Assembly (NCBI GenBank): GCA_029378245.1
Contig: JARKIF010000013.1
Location: forward strand, 620,001-684,000
DNA length: 64,000 bases
Direction of reading: 5' to 3'
From: Roridomyces roridus
Lineage: Eukaryota > Basidiomycota > Agaricomycetes > Agaricales > Mycenaceae
Both the position numbers and the translations under genes were made by a program. Shown piece after piece: positions 1-10,484 of this stretch; position 1 is the stretch's first letter, and every line of letters begins with the position of its first letter. Under the pieces are notes generated by a model. That model worked only from the letters and a program-made list of their open reading frames with translations, was not told the origin of the DNA and ran no database searches.

Positions 1-1654
1 ACGTGCCTTGTCCAGTAAGAGCCCAACAGGTTCGAGCCTCAAAACGCCGGCTCGGGATCGCCGAAGGCTGGGCCTTCGTCGCGGTGCTCGGGATATGAGT
101 ACGAAGGACACAGCTTGCCGGACGAGAGGTGCGTGGGTGTGAGGAGCGCGATGACGCTGACTGAGGCAGCCGCTGGTAGGGCAAAACGCTCTCCGTAGCA
201 TCGAGCTTGGCGATGGATGTGAAGGAAGGAGGGAGGTGCATGGCTGCAGGCAGCAAGGGCGGAGGCGGAAAGCAACGACTGGGGATACAGCTGACATCGA
301 TGGGTACGTCGCAGTGTCCCGTCGGGGATGGGACACAGAGCTCCAGACGAAGAGGAAGGACGAGATCGAGAATTTCCACCTCTCATCTCCCGTCCGTCCA
401 CCTTGACTTCACCGCGAACGCGAGCCCCAACTAGCCGCCAAGTATCCTCCCCGCCTCGCAATCCTCTGCGAGAACCAATAGACTCGTCACGGCATCATAT
501 CTGTGCTTGGGAGGAAGATGATGGATGCAGGCTACGTGCAGGAGTGGCGAATGCAAATGTGGTGGAGGGAGGGTCATGCGGACGCCGGCTTCGGTTCGGA
601 GAAGGCGACGAAAGAGTGTATGGTCCACTCGACCACGGAGAGACGTGACGTGGCACCACTAAGGTGGTGATAACGAGGTCGGCGTCAAGCGAAAGAGTTT
701 GAGGACGCTGCGCGTAGCGGTGGACGTGCGTCATGGAGTCTGTGGAGTAACAGCCCACGACTGGATCGGGGTATACACGGACGGCAAATGGGAGAGCTAG
801 CCAGGCAATGGGTACTATGCGGGCTGATACGTGGCGCCTGTGAGATGAGCTGAGTGGCTGAAGAAACCGGTGCAGACTTACGCACTGACCGACGGCCTCG
901 CAAAAATCAAGGCATCACCCGACGGAGTCCCAAAGGTAGAAAGGTATCGTTCCGCAATTTGAGAGTGTGTCTTGATCGAATAGCGAGCTACCACCAACGG
1001 GTCGTCTGCGTATGGAGCTGAGCGATACGAGTAGGAAAGATCAGCGGATGTGCGCACCTGACACCGAGCAATATGCGAGAACACAGAAGTGAAGCAGCCA
1101 TCACGGGCGCAGCGAGCGAATTTGTAGTATCGGTGAGATCGTAGTAGGACGGGCACGATTCGTTAACACGCATGGCATCCTATTGAGTAATCCCTCTGCC
1201 CACCGGTCGCGTCATCGGGAAGGAGTGAGTGGTCTTGCAGTCTTTATCTTGCATCCATCCGACTCCATTGAAGAGATCAAGAGTTCCGGGCAAAGTCACG
1301 TCCATGGTATCGCCGTGAGCTGCTACCACAAGTGATGGATTCCTGGAGGCATGAAGAGGGTGCTGGCAAGGGGCCGGGTAGGAGCTAAATGGTGGTTCCG
1401 AGCAGGATGTGATGTCGGATCATTTCGCGGAGCGGCTTGTGGCGGCGCTTTATCTGTGACCTGTCTCCTTCCATCATCTCAGATCTGCATCCCACCCTCT
1501 TGTGCTTGTGACTTGACTACGAGCTGCCTGGCCGCGGAATAAATACAATGAGTACCCCGCCAGACGCGTGGTCGAGACTCGCGAGACTTGACCTCATTGC
1601 TCAAATTTCAATCTCCTGGCCGAAATCTTGAGTCTTGAATTCCTGCCGAGGAGT
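1..1654. other. no supported gene; possible minus-strand exons
   Basis: No gene can be named here. On the minus strand two open stretches, about 1062-908 and 846-660, can be joined in phase across a GTAAGT donor and a CAG acceptor (intron about 893-847), which suggests a multi-exon gene read leftwards. The predicted residues match no family I recognise, and neither a start nor an end could be fixed. The plus strand shows only short unrelated frames. Confidence 0.2.
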
Positions 1655-2045
1655 TTAACCTCGACTGTCCCAAGATTGTCCTCGCTCCCCTGCCAGCTTC
1701 GTTCCGATGTCACTCATTCTGGCTCTCTTGACGCGGCCACCTTCTCGCGACGCTCCCTCTTCAAGTTCTCCGCCAAGTCGCGCCGCTGCTCTGCCTCTCT
1801 CTGCCTCCAATGCGTATCCATACTGCTCCTCCTGCTCGGTGAGGACCTTCACCTTGGACCACCCTGGCATCCGGAACAGTGCAGATACCTTGGACGGTGA
1901 GCGGTGAGCCCTGCTTGAACACATCCATGGCTTTGACTTGTGGCGTCTTGACTCTGTCCTTGAGCTTCTTCTCAACTTTAACGGGGCTGTGGACAGTCTG
2001 TCCACCTATCTCGATGGGGCGGGGTACGTGCTCTACTTTTTCGTA
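1655..2045 (-). CDS. possible hypothetical protein fragment
   Basis: Two minus-strand frames look coding. About 2045-1890 gives a charged stretch that includes the residues RPIEIGGQTV. 1865-1655 gives an acidic, Arg-rich helix-like tail beginning near WSKVKVLTEQEEQ and ending at a stop at 1655. A very short gap (about 25 bp, GTATCT to CAG) would join them in phase, but that is short for an intron, and an in-frame TGA lies just upstream of the first frame. It may be the end of a real gene or a decaying one. Family and function are not recognised. Confidence 0.22.
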
Positions 2046-2577
2046 CTCGCGTCATACGAACTTTACGTGGGCAGGATTCCTGCGATTGGACTCGGAGTAA
2101 TGCTCTGACGAGCGTGGACGAGATGATTTCAACCCTACCGCTGATACCTAATGTACCATTCGATTGTCCGTTACCTGTCTCCCCTACTCAGTCTCATTCT
2201 TCTTCTTTGCCGCCACCCCCTGGACCACCTTACTCATCCTGACATGCATCCTGCACATCTCATCCTTCAACACATGGCGGGTATATATCAATTCCCATCT
2301 GGGGAAGGAAACGAATTGCCCATTCATTCGACTACGCGCATAGTTCCTCCGTCGCACAATTCCCTCTCGCATTTGGTATGGCATTGCGCTGGTAGAGCGA
2401 AACTTGAATAAGTTGAATTCCGCGCGCATTCCGAATGTTCCCTTTTTCTGTGGCCATGGGTGGATGCTGGTTGAGTTCATCCCCGTCGCCAAGCCGTGGC
2501 CATTGAAATGTATAATTAAATGGAAGCTATCTCTACATCTCTGTACCGTCGGTAAAACGGAGCCCGATCATTCACTT
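2046..2577. other. intergenic, nothing recognised
   Basis: Short open frames occur on both strands, but none has recognisable domains, splice-linked partners or family features. It separates the possible fragment to the left from the zinc-cluster regulator gene, whose stop codon is at 2578-2580. Confidence 0.4.
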
Positions 2578-3378
2578 TCATTGAATGTGACCGAACCTGA
2601 CGCCGCAGATACAAGGTCCCGTCGGGGGGCAGATACACGCGCTGCATACAAGTAAGTATGAGCGATTCTCACGGAAATGAAGAGAATGAACAAACGGAGT
2701 ATACATCCAATTTTGTTGTTGCCGTGGATTAGGCCATAACGGTTGTTGGATGAGAAACATTTGTTGGTTGTACATTGCAGCCATGCCCACATCTCCCGTA
2801 TGAAATGGAGCCACCCATTGATGGCTAGGAGACGTTCCAGCCTGGAGCGCTGTATTTTCAGGGGTAGTGTATACGCCCATGGGCATGCTCGCGCAATTTT
2901 GAGGTGTGTTCTGTGCATAGTGCGGGGAAGTCGTCCCCTGAGTTTCGTTCGCAGGAGGGGCCCAGCGTGGCGTGGATTCAGAAGTAGAAGTGATCTTTGG
3001 CTGCCCAGATGATGTAGACTGAGCTTTTCTACCGCCGACGGCCGCGGCGACACCGTCGTAATCATTACCGGGTCCGGATGTCGGCGGCATCGACGGGCTC
3101 GTAGCTCGCGGGGAAGGTTGAAACCCAGGACCCAGTTCAAACTCGCATCGAATTCCCTTTTTTGCACATCGCGCACAGGGTTTGGACCAGTCGTTTTCAG
3201 ATGTGGCCTCGCACTGTGGGAGGGAAACTCCGAGTCAGAATGTTGAATCATTCAATTAGCGCAGCTACGTCACCTTGACCTTGCGTTTTCTACACCCCAG
3301 ACATGCAGAGAACGCCCTACGGGTCCTGGTAATTGGTACTGTGGGCAGGGAGGATGAGGACAAAGAGGAGGACGACAT
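2578..3378 (-). CDS. Zn(II)2Cys6 fungal-type transcription factor
   Basis: A small predicted nuclear DNA-binding regulator of 246 residues in two exons. Exon 1 (3378-3274) encodes an Ser-rich leader, then the basic start of the binuclear zinc cluster, ACLGCRKRKVK. A 60-bp GT-AG intron (3273-3214) interrupts the cluster exactly before its third cysteine. Exon 2 (3213-2578) continues with C, an 11-residue loop and CARCAKKGIRC. The six cysteines are therefore spaced C-x2-C-x6-C-x11-C-x2-C-x6-C, as in Gal4-type clusters. The rest is Pro, Gln and Ser rich with no middle homology region, so the protein is much shorter than typical 600-900 residue members. The C-terminal 30 residues after RENRSYLLV could be intron read-through. 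The start is the ATG that gives the Ser-rich leader. Target genes are unknown. Confidence 0.85.
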
Positions 3379-4164
3379 GGAATGATTGGTGCATAATTTG
3401 AGCTCAATTGATTTTATACGGAAGCTCCCGTCAGCGCGCAGTCGATTTGAAAGACGCATACATTTGGCACCACCAATGAAAATGAAACAACCCAGATCCT
3501 CGTTGCCTTGAGTTCGGGGCGCTGTGAATTCAATGGACGCTACGATTACAACCAGGTGTGCCGACGGTAGCGTGGCGCCGCCAATGAAGACCACCGATCA
3601 GGATACATTCCATTCAACCCACGATTGTCAGGAAGGGCCTGTCCAAGGCCTGTGTAGCTCCGAGGCGTGGCAAAGGGACTGTCCGAATCGTACATCTGAG
3701 ATGTTCAACGCTGGCGTTCACTCCCTTGATGAAACTCAATTCAAGCGATCGCTATATTTCAGCTCCCGTAGATCGACGTGGACAGCTTTATGAGCAGCAG
3801 TTCTTGAGTCGTCATATTTGCTGACATTTGAATGGGTGCGTAACCTACGGCTGCTCGGCGGCACTTGGATGACTACTTGCCAATTACTCGAAAATCCGTA
3901 TCTGGCCGTGCCATCACTCTCAGGCTGCTCTGAATTCCCTTTGGTTGACACGCGAAACATGAATGGGGTGTTGCCGTCACAGAACGCCGTCACAGTTCGA
4001 TGGAAGTTGACTGTGTTTGAGTTGCATCACCGGCGTCCACGACTTTCAGGGTTGAAAAACAGCGAATCCTCTCCTTGTAGCTGCAGCAAGTCACATTCGG
4101 CTGGCTTCGAAAAAATACACGTAAACTACCAAGACTCGCAGAGTCGCGTTCGCAAAACTTCAAG
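3379..4164. other. intergenic, nothing recognised
   Basis: This stretch separates the zinc-cluster gene from the first membrane-protein gene; both are on the minus strand. It should hold the promoter of the regulator. Open frames of 85-116 codons overlap on both strands without domain signatures. No tRNA, repeat or clear TATA box was found. Confidence 0.4.
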
Positions 4165-5563
4165 TTAGAGAATTGATCCCCGCCCTCCATCAGAGTACAT
4201 CGGCGGCAGCCGGCCAGTGGTAGGAATCGAAACCCCCGACGCCGCATCGTCCCTCAGCAAAGGTGGCAGGGTCAACGTCATCTGCGTCCGACTCTCCAAC
4301 TCTTGGATCCTTGCTTCCTGAGCGGCGATTTGCTTCCTCAGCCGCCCCACCGTTGTATGATCCGGCGGTGACCCGGAGACGGATTGGAAATCAACGTCCG
4401 CTGGGCGGGCGAAAGATTTGAACGGATGGAACGGGTGAGCGATGGGAGGCACCACCGGAGAGTTGAATTTTCCACCTCCATAGCCAGCTGTAGCTGGGAT
4501 GTTGGAGTAAAAGACAGAATATGGGCGTATGGTCCCCTCGGCGTGGGGCCCGGGGGGGATGGTGCTGGTATCGTGCTCCTCGCGCGGAGATTCAGACGCG
4601 TCAAGGTGTTGCAGAGAGCCAGCGGCAATTGGACTGCGCCTCCGCCGACAGTATCGACACAGGAGCAAGGTGAGAGAAAGGAAGAGTATGGATCCCACGA
4701 CAATTCCGATGATGGCTGCCGTAGGTAACCCGTGGTGTTGAGACCCGGAGGGCGACGTTGGTGCGGGGAGGGAAGAAGGCCCGTCAGTGGAAGTAGAAGA
4801 AGAACTGGGTCCCGACGATGCCGTGGATTGCACGGAGCTCATGCTTGAACGTGAAGAACCGTGTGTTGGGGACGAAGATTGAGATTGAGCGAGCGCCACG
4901 GCTGTTGCTGACGCCGAACTGGCCGACTGGCTCACCGGGGTTGGCGGTGACGAGTCGGCGAGACTCACAGCCCTTTTCGCGTCAAAGGTCACTGGCTGAA
5001 TGACTGACTCGTCAGAAGGTGGGACTGTTCCGAGCAATGTAGATACGGACCGTAGGTGTGGCTGAAGCCATCAGAATTACCCAGTTCGGAAGGGCGGATA
5101 TTGCTGTCGAGAATCAGCCGATGACAGGGTTGAATGGCGCACAAGCTCACCAGGGATTGTGGTCGGGAGGTTAGGCATGGCAGACGGCTCGTTCCCGCAG
5201 TTAAACTCTTCCGCATAGGAACTCCAGCTGCGAACCCGTTACATCATGAATGCAGATGAAACTGCCGGGCTTACTTTTGCGGTTGGTCGTTTGCGCAGAC
5301 ACCACATGCTTCGTCCAAGAAATAGTCGATGGTGGTGCATACGCACTGTATTGATTCCGTTGTGCCGAGCTCGAAACAGAAATCTTCCACTCCGCAGGGT
5401 CCGTTGCCAGCGGGGTTGTTGAACTAAAAGGGTGTAAGCAAGGTAGAGGCAGGGAGAGGCAGCGACATACCGGATTACAACCTTCTGCATTTGGATTGAA
5501 GTCGCGACCTCGAAAACGAAAGGCACTACCGGAGGCCCGGCGCCTGGGCCTGTACACGTACAT
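4165..5563 (-). CDS. single-pass membrane protein, Cys-rich ectodomain
   Basis: Five exons fit together in phase: before 5471; 5423-5275; 5227-5151; 5103-5051; 4995-4165. The ectodomain begins with a Cys-rich module (GPCGVEDFC, CVCTTIDYFLDEACGVC, then WSSYAEEFNCG and a Pro-rich turn). It continues into an Ser/Thr-rich stalk, a single hydrophobic helix (AAIIGIVVGSILFLSLTLLL) and a basic stop-transfer CRRRR. The cytosolic tail contains a short coiled coil (RKQIAAQEARIQELESR) and ends near LPPMYSDGG. This plan is common in agaricomycete surface proteins of unknown function, perhaps wall or stress sensors. The gene at 6652-8080 is a diverged tandem copy with matching introns. The last intron has an unusual GTCCGT donor, supported by the copy, which uses the same position. 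The signal-peptide exon could not be fixed, so the 5' end is uncertain. Confidence 0.7.
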
Positions 5564-6651
5564 GTCTGTAAAGCAGGTGAGACTCTAGTTTGGCCTGCGA
5601 TGAACTGGTCTTGCCGGTGGTGCAAAGCTGCCCAAAGCCCTAGTAGGACAAGATGGAAGGAATGACAAGGGAAAAAGGAGATGGGTGACCCTGGCCGCCA
5701 AAGCCCATTTATAATCGAATCATCCATCGGAAGCAGAGTAATTATCGGAGCGTTCTAAAATTGCAATCCAGGACGGGCATCGTATCATAGCGCCGTTCTC
5801 TTGTCGGGGAGGATCCTAGGGAGTGGACAAATGTACGATTCAAACCACAGTCCTGACTTCAAGAAGGCTAGCCTGACGAGCGCACATGTCATGGATTGTG
5901 ACTCAGCTGGCCCAGAGATGACGCATTGGATGCTGCGCACCAAAGAAAGCTGCCAGTTGAGAAAAAGAGAAGGATCCAGGGAACTTGAGACGCACACGGA
6001 AGCGGTGCTCGCGGCGGATATCATGTCAAGATGTCGATGCCGACCCGGTGAAGGGAGTCCGGACTGGCTCTTGCACTAGCTTCCAAGGCGACAGACAGCA
6101 GAACAGTCAGTGGGTGGGGTCGGGAGAAAAGCTTGCCAGGGAAGTTTCTGATGCTCGGATAGACCTGAATCATTCGTTTCCGAGGACGACTACTGACTAT
6201 TTTCAGAACAAGGTTGCCCTGGTCTCGGAATAGTCTTGGAATAGTCTGTGGCGTGGGCGTCAAGGTGGCGTCAAGGAGGAGGGTGGTCGGCCATCTGCCA
6301 TGAACATTCGTCGCAAGGGGTACACAGCCAAGGCATAGGAGAGGATTGACGAGTGGCCCCGTCAAGCGTGACGGTAGGAGACAGGAAACGACTGATCAAA
6401 TCAGATCAAATCACTGATCTGTTCTGTCGGTTATCATACGGCCGGCGATCGTCAATTGATTGCCAGCCATCATGCCGGCGCGAATTTGACGTCGGCAAGG
6501 CTAGGCTTGCTGCCGGCCGACGCTGGCATTGACCTAGGTGGGTCGGTGGGCGCTGAATATTTGATTCACACTGGTCCAAAACGTCAAACTTTGTTGTGTC
6601 TTTCTTGAGTGCAACATCAAAGTATAAGTACACGAAAATAATTGTTCAACT
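5564..6651. other. intergenic between tandem membrane-protein genes
   Basis: About 1 kb without a recognisable gene. The part just above 5564 should contain the missing signal-peptide exon and promoter of the downstream minus-strand gene; a frame starting with an ATG at 5727 contains a hydrophobic stretch that may contribute. The rest has only short overlapping frames on both strands. Confidence 0.4.
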
Positions 6652-8080
6652 TCACACTTCCGTCGGTGTCCCTTCGGAGTACCCCGGCGGCGGCTCGTCC
6701 GAAAGCCCAAGCGCCCATGGAGACGTCATCTGCGCCTCCAACTCCCGAATGCGAGTCTGAAATATCTCGTTCTGCTCGCGTAGCCGCACAACCGTTGCAG
6801 AATCCGATGCTGCCGATTCAGCTTCTCTGCCGCCACTAGTACTCCTAGCCCGGAGGAGTGACACGAATGACGAAGGCCATTCTCGTTCAGGAATGGTTTG
6901 AATATGCTGAATCTTCTCCCGAGCGGCGTGGATCTCGTTTTCAAGGTATTGGCGGCGCACTTTCGTGACAGTCGTCTCGTGTTCGTCGGAGGAGATGGGC
7001 GTGTCCGGGTAGAGCACGGGGTAGGGATGTGGAAGTGCCTCGACGCGAATCCGCTCATCCTCTTGGAAGGGAGTCACGGGCGTTGGATCGCCGGAGTTTT
7101 TACGGCGGCGGTACCGTCCTCGGAGAATTAGGAGGGTTAAAGCCAAAAGCACGAGCGCGATCACTCCCAAAAGGATTCCAACTATGTCTTCCACTGAGAT
7201 TGTGTGATTCCCGGGATGGTTGGAAGACGTCTGGGAAGTGCTAGGTGGCACCGTGGATCGGATAGGACTTGGACTTGGACTGGAGGAGGAGTGGAATGCG
7301 GATGCGGACAAGGCGCTCATGGCCTCTCCCGAAGCCGAACTCACCGCGGCCTCTGAAGCTCTCACAGCGGACATCTCCATAACCAAATTGGTCGCAGCTT
7401 GTGCATCGAAGCCGGTCGGCTGAATTAACCATCAGTAAGAGCGACGTGTCTTTCGATACAGCACTAACCGTAGGTGTAGCCTCAACCATTGCAAACACCC
7501 AGCCTGGAATAAGCATGGTTCCTGCTAGAATTGAGGAATGAGGGGAAGTATTGGAGCACGTAGACCGAATACGGACTGGGCAACGAAGCAGGGAGGGTTC
7601 TGATCGAACCAGATAGGAATGAGTGTTGAATTCAAGCCGCATATTCGAAGAACGCACGAGTCGGGGACAGGGTTACACCCAGAATCTGACGAATAGTTGC
7701 TCCAACTTGTAACTGGTCAGGTCTTCCGTCATCCAGCTGGAATTTTCAAGGCTCACTCGATGGGTTGTTCGTTTAAACAGACATAGCATGCAGCCATGAG
7801 GAAATACTCGGTGGTGGTGCAAGAACAATCGAGAGATTCCACAATCGCAGTTATATTGGTGCAAAAGGTTTCAATTTGGCACGGGGTGTTGCCGAAAGGG
7901 TTGGCAAGCTGAAGATCGGTGAACGTCAGCGCCGACGCGGAATGTTAGGGTTCTAGTATATACCATGGGGCAATTTCCGGTGGCGCGGCCTTCAATCGTC
8001 CCCCGACCTCCTGGAGTCGGACTCTGAAGTCCTCGCCGAGTCATGCGGGAAGGCCAGTAGCGCAAGTTCCGTCCGGGCAT
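6652..8080 (-). CDS. single-pass membrane protein, tandem paralogue
   Basis: This is a diverged copy of the gene at 4165-5563, in the same orientation. Exons that fit are: ending 7964; 7908-7757; 7705 to about 7600; 7524-7469; 7419-6652. The Cys-rich module is recognisable (NTPCQIETFC, CSCTTTEYFLMAACYVC, then WSNYSSDSGC), and the exon AGTMLIPGWVFAMVEATPT aligns with its neighbour's exon 4. It then has a Ser-rich stalk, a transmembrane helix (IVGILLGVIALVLLALTLLI), a basic RGRYRRRK, coiled-coil segments and a C-terminal PPPGYSE, a PPxY-type motif that WW domains can bind. Intron phases and positions match the neighbour's, so the pair arose by tandem duplication. The end of exon 3 and the signal-peptide exon are unresolved. 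Function unknown; a surface sensor or anchor is an inference. Confidence 0.68.
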
Positions 8081-8937
8081 TCTCCAGAGTCTACAGATGT
8101 GAAGGAGCGAGAAAGGTGAAGGCAGTAGAGCTCATCTCACCTCCGAGTCCACGGAAAGCTGGAAGAGAGTAGCTCTCCACGATAGAGGGAGGGAAGGAAC
8201 CTGGAAGACACGAGACGTCTGTGACCAAGCGCCACCGTCAATGCCAAATCTCGGAAGCAGAACGATTGTAGTCCAAAATTGCGATCCATGGGAAGACCAT
8301 CTCGCGGAGAGCACCCCTGCGGCAAGCATGAGCTATCGAGTCGTAGCCCTCCTGTGACGAATGCCAATTCAGACACGTAAAGTGTGGGGCAGGATTCGGG
8401 AACCCAGAGCAAATGGAGAGCTCGAGGCCTAGAAGTTTTCACAAAACCAGAGAACAGTCCATCGGAACAAGAACGATACATTGGACTGTTAGACAGATGG
8501 TCGCGCTGAAGGATTAGAGAGTCCCAGCCGCTTGGAAGAGATGGAGTCGACGAGAAGTGGAGAGACAGGGCAGGACTCGGGTGTTTCCCACTGTTAGCGG
8601 ATTCCGGGACAGCGCCTCAGGGGCACGCATTCAAGGGACGGTGTGTCGCAGACTCCAGAGAGCAGCGAGCTGACCAATGCAGATGGGAAAAGACAAGGCT
8701 GTCCGTCCGGCTATCAAACGCCGGCCCGGAGCCGGGAGCTGGAAGCGGTGAATGAATTCCAAGCGCTCGCCAATGACCGACAGCGGCTCTCGCGGCTTGT
8801 TCCAAGGAGTCGGATCCGAGATTACATCAATTGGTCCGAGACCACCGAGGGCTCATTTGAGCCATGAAAATTGCATTCGGGCGAGATCTAAAAGTAAGTA
8901 CTATGTCGTTGGCTCAACGGCAACCATCAGCCGAGCA
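8081..8937. other. intergenic, nothing recognised
   Basis: Expected to hold the first exon and promoter of the minus-strand membrane-protein gene and the 3' flank of the lipocalin-like gene. Open frames near 8132-8481 (minus) and 8643-8958 (plus) carry no family signature. Confidence 0.35.
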
Positions 8938-9757
8938 TCAATTGATCGGGCCGACTGATCCGACAGATAGTGAGGATCCGACTCGGATGAACACAAGCCA
9001 CGAACGCACCGTAATCATACACGAGCCGCGTCTCGTGCTCACTTCCATTCGGCTCGATAAATTCCACATGTCGTGCAAAGTACCGCTCGCCGTCTTTGAC
9101 TTCAACTCCCCAAGTCTGAGGGAGTTGATATTTCAGAGGCTTGTGCGATGAGATGCTGATCGACCTACCTCGACAACCTTCCAGGCGTCGTTCCGTATCT
9201 CGTGTAGCAGAACACCATGCTTCAGTGTATCCGGAGACCAGCCCGCGCGCAGGAATGCGGGCTCTAGACCCGGAGTCTTGACCCGCCTGATCAACGATGA
9301 GCTTGCTGAACTCGAGAGTGGAAGAAACAGCTGCTTACTTGATTCGGCGGAAAACTCGGCCGAGAATATTATCGTGATGCTCGCGTTCGAACCAATCGAG
9401 CAGGTGTTCGTGCGCAGGGGGCGGAATCTGGCCTTCAATATCCTGCTCACCGAAGAGGTGAATCTAGGTCCATGGAACAGATCTGCACTGAAACGCACCT
9501 GCTCAATCCAAATCCGCTCCTGCCCATCGTCGTCCTTGAAGTGGTTGAACGCCAACTCTCCGTGTTCAATTGCCAGGCGTTGATGTGCATCCTGGATTCC
9601 TTGTGATGTCAGCAGCTCGTCGACGCGGATGCTTCGGGCAATATTCTGGAGCCATTCGTTTGGTCAAGTACCGCACTCGAACGGATGGAGTGGGACGCAC
9701 CAGTTTGAAGCGGCCGGTGAAGTTCTGGGTGGTAAAGTGTGTGGGGAGGGAAGGCAT
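8938..9757 (-). CDS. small lipocalin-like fungal protein
   Basis: Six exons join in phase to give 189 residues: 9757-9701, 9645-9499, 9463-9339, 9286-9169, 9115-9010 and 8954-8938. The start PTHFTTQNFTGRFKL, the strands NHFKDDDGQERIWIEQ and the end TWGVEVKDGERYFARHVEF with RLVYDY resemble a family of about 190-residue fungal proteins predicted to form a small beta-barrel of the lipocalin/fatty-acid-binding type. Such proteins may bind small hydrophobic molecules, but I know of no proven function. There is no signal peptide, so a cytosolic location is likely. The second intron is only 35 bp, unusually short; the others are 52-55 bp. The last exon is just 17 bp and is the least certain part of the model. 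Confidence 0.68.
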
Positions 9758-10484
9758 ATTGAAGCGAGTGGGTAGCCGATAGGGTGGGTCAGATGCTTAT
9801 ATAGGTGCTATGTAGCGTCTATTGTCCCTTGTATTCAAACGGCTGTGTGTTACTACGGAACAGAAGGACCGTCTCGTAAGATTCTCGTCGGCAGGCAGTT
9901 GCATCCGAGAGGAGACGGGTTCGGGTTGAAATGCAGTGCACCGCTTCACATTTCGTTAGTGAGGCGCGCCAAGGTTCAAAGAGACCCTTCAGGTCATGTA
10001 TCGCCGAGTGGCCGATCGCGACTCAACCGCGCGAGTCTGAACCCAATCACTACCTCGAACCGTCTGACAGCGTCGCCGGCAAGCATAGCTCCGGCAATTT
10101 TTCGTTCCCGCAATTCAGCGCCATCCTCGGCCGACGGATCAAAGCCGTTGGGTCTCGGCGACGGGGTGAAATGATGAAGGTTCGCATCTGTCAGACGCCA
10201 ACGCTCCGCACTCGACGGCTGGATGAGTTGAATCAAGCGCTTCGGCACGCCGTAAGCCAACTGGCGGGTGGCAACTGCGAGGCAGACGGCGGAGACGGAA
10301 AATCAGAGTGAGTATGCCGAGTGTCCCGAATCTGGAGAGTGGTGGTCGAAGTTTCAATCGGTTGACCCACGACCATCGGAGAACTCAGAAGTTTGATCCG
10401 AGTCAATCCACATTGAAGTCCACTAATAGTCAGAAGGATTTATAGCAGAATAGTACAACACTCTTACAGGGGACATAGAATACC
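9758..10484. other. intergenic, nothing recognised
   Basis: This lies between two minus-strand genes and should contain the promoter of the lipocalin-like gene. A minus frame at 10260-9994 and plus frames at 9845-10311 are open for about 90-125 codons, but their residue composition and lack of splice partners give no support for a gene. Confidence 0.35.

Noticed and set aside
878..1156. Minus frame as a Cys/Met-metabolism PLP enzyme
   Set aside because: Only a vague likeness; no PLP lysine motif or consistent exon series could be built.
2568..3251. 227-codon minus frame overlapping the zinc-cluster gene
   Set aside because: It is a shifted reading of exon 2; the other frame completes the six-cysteine cluster and splices in phase.
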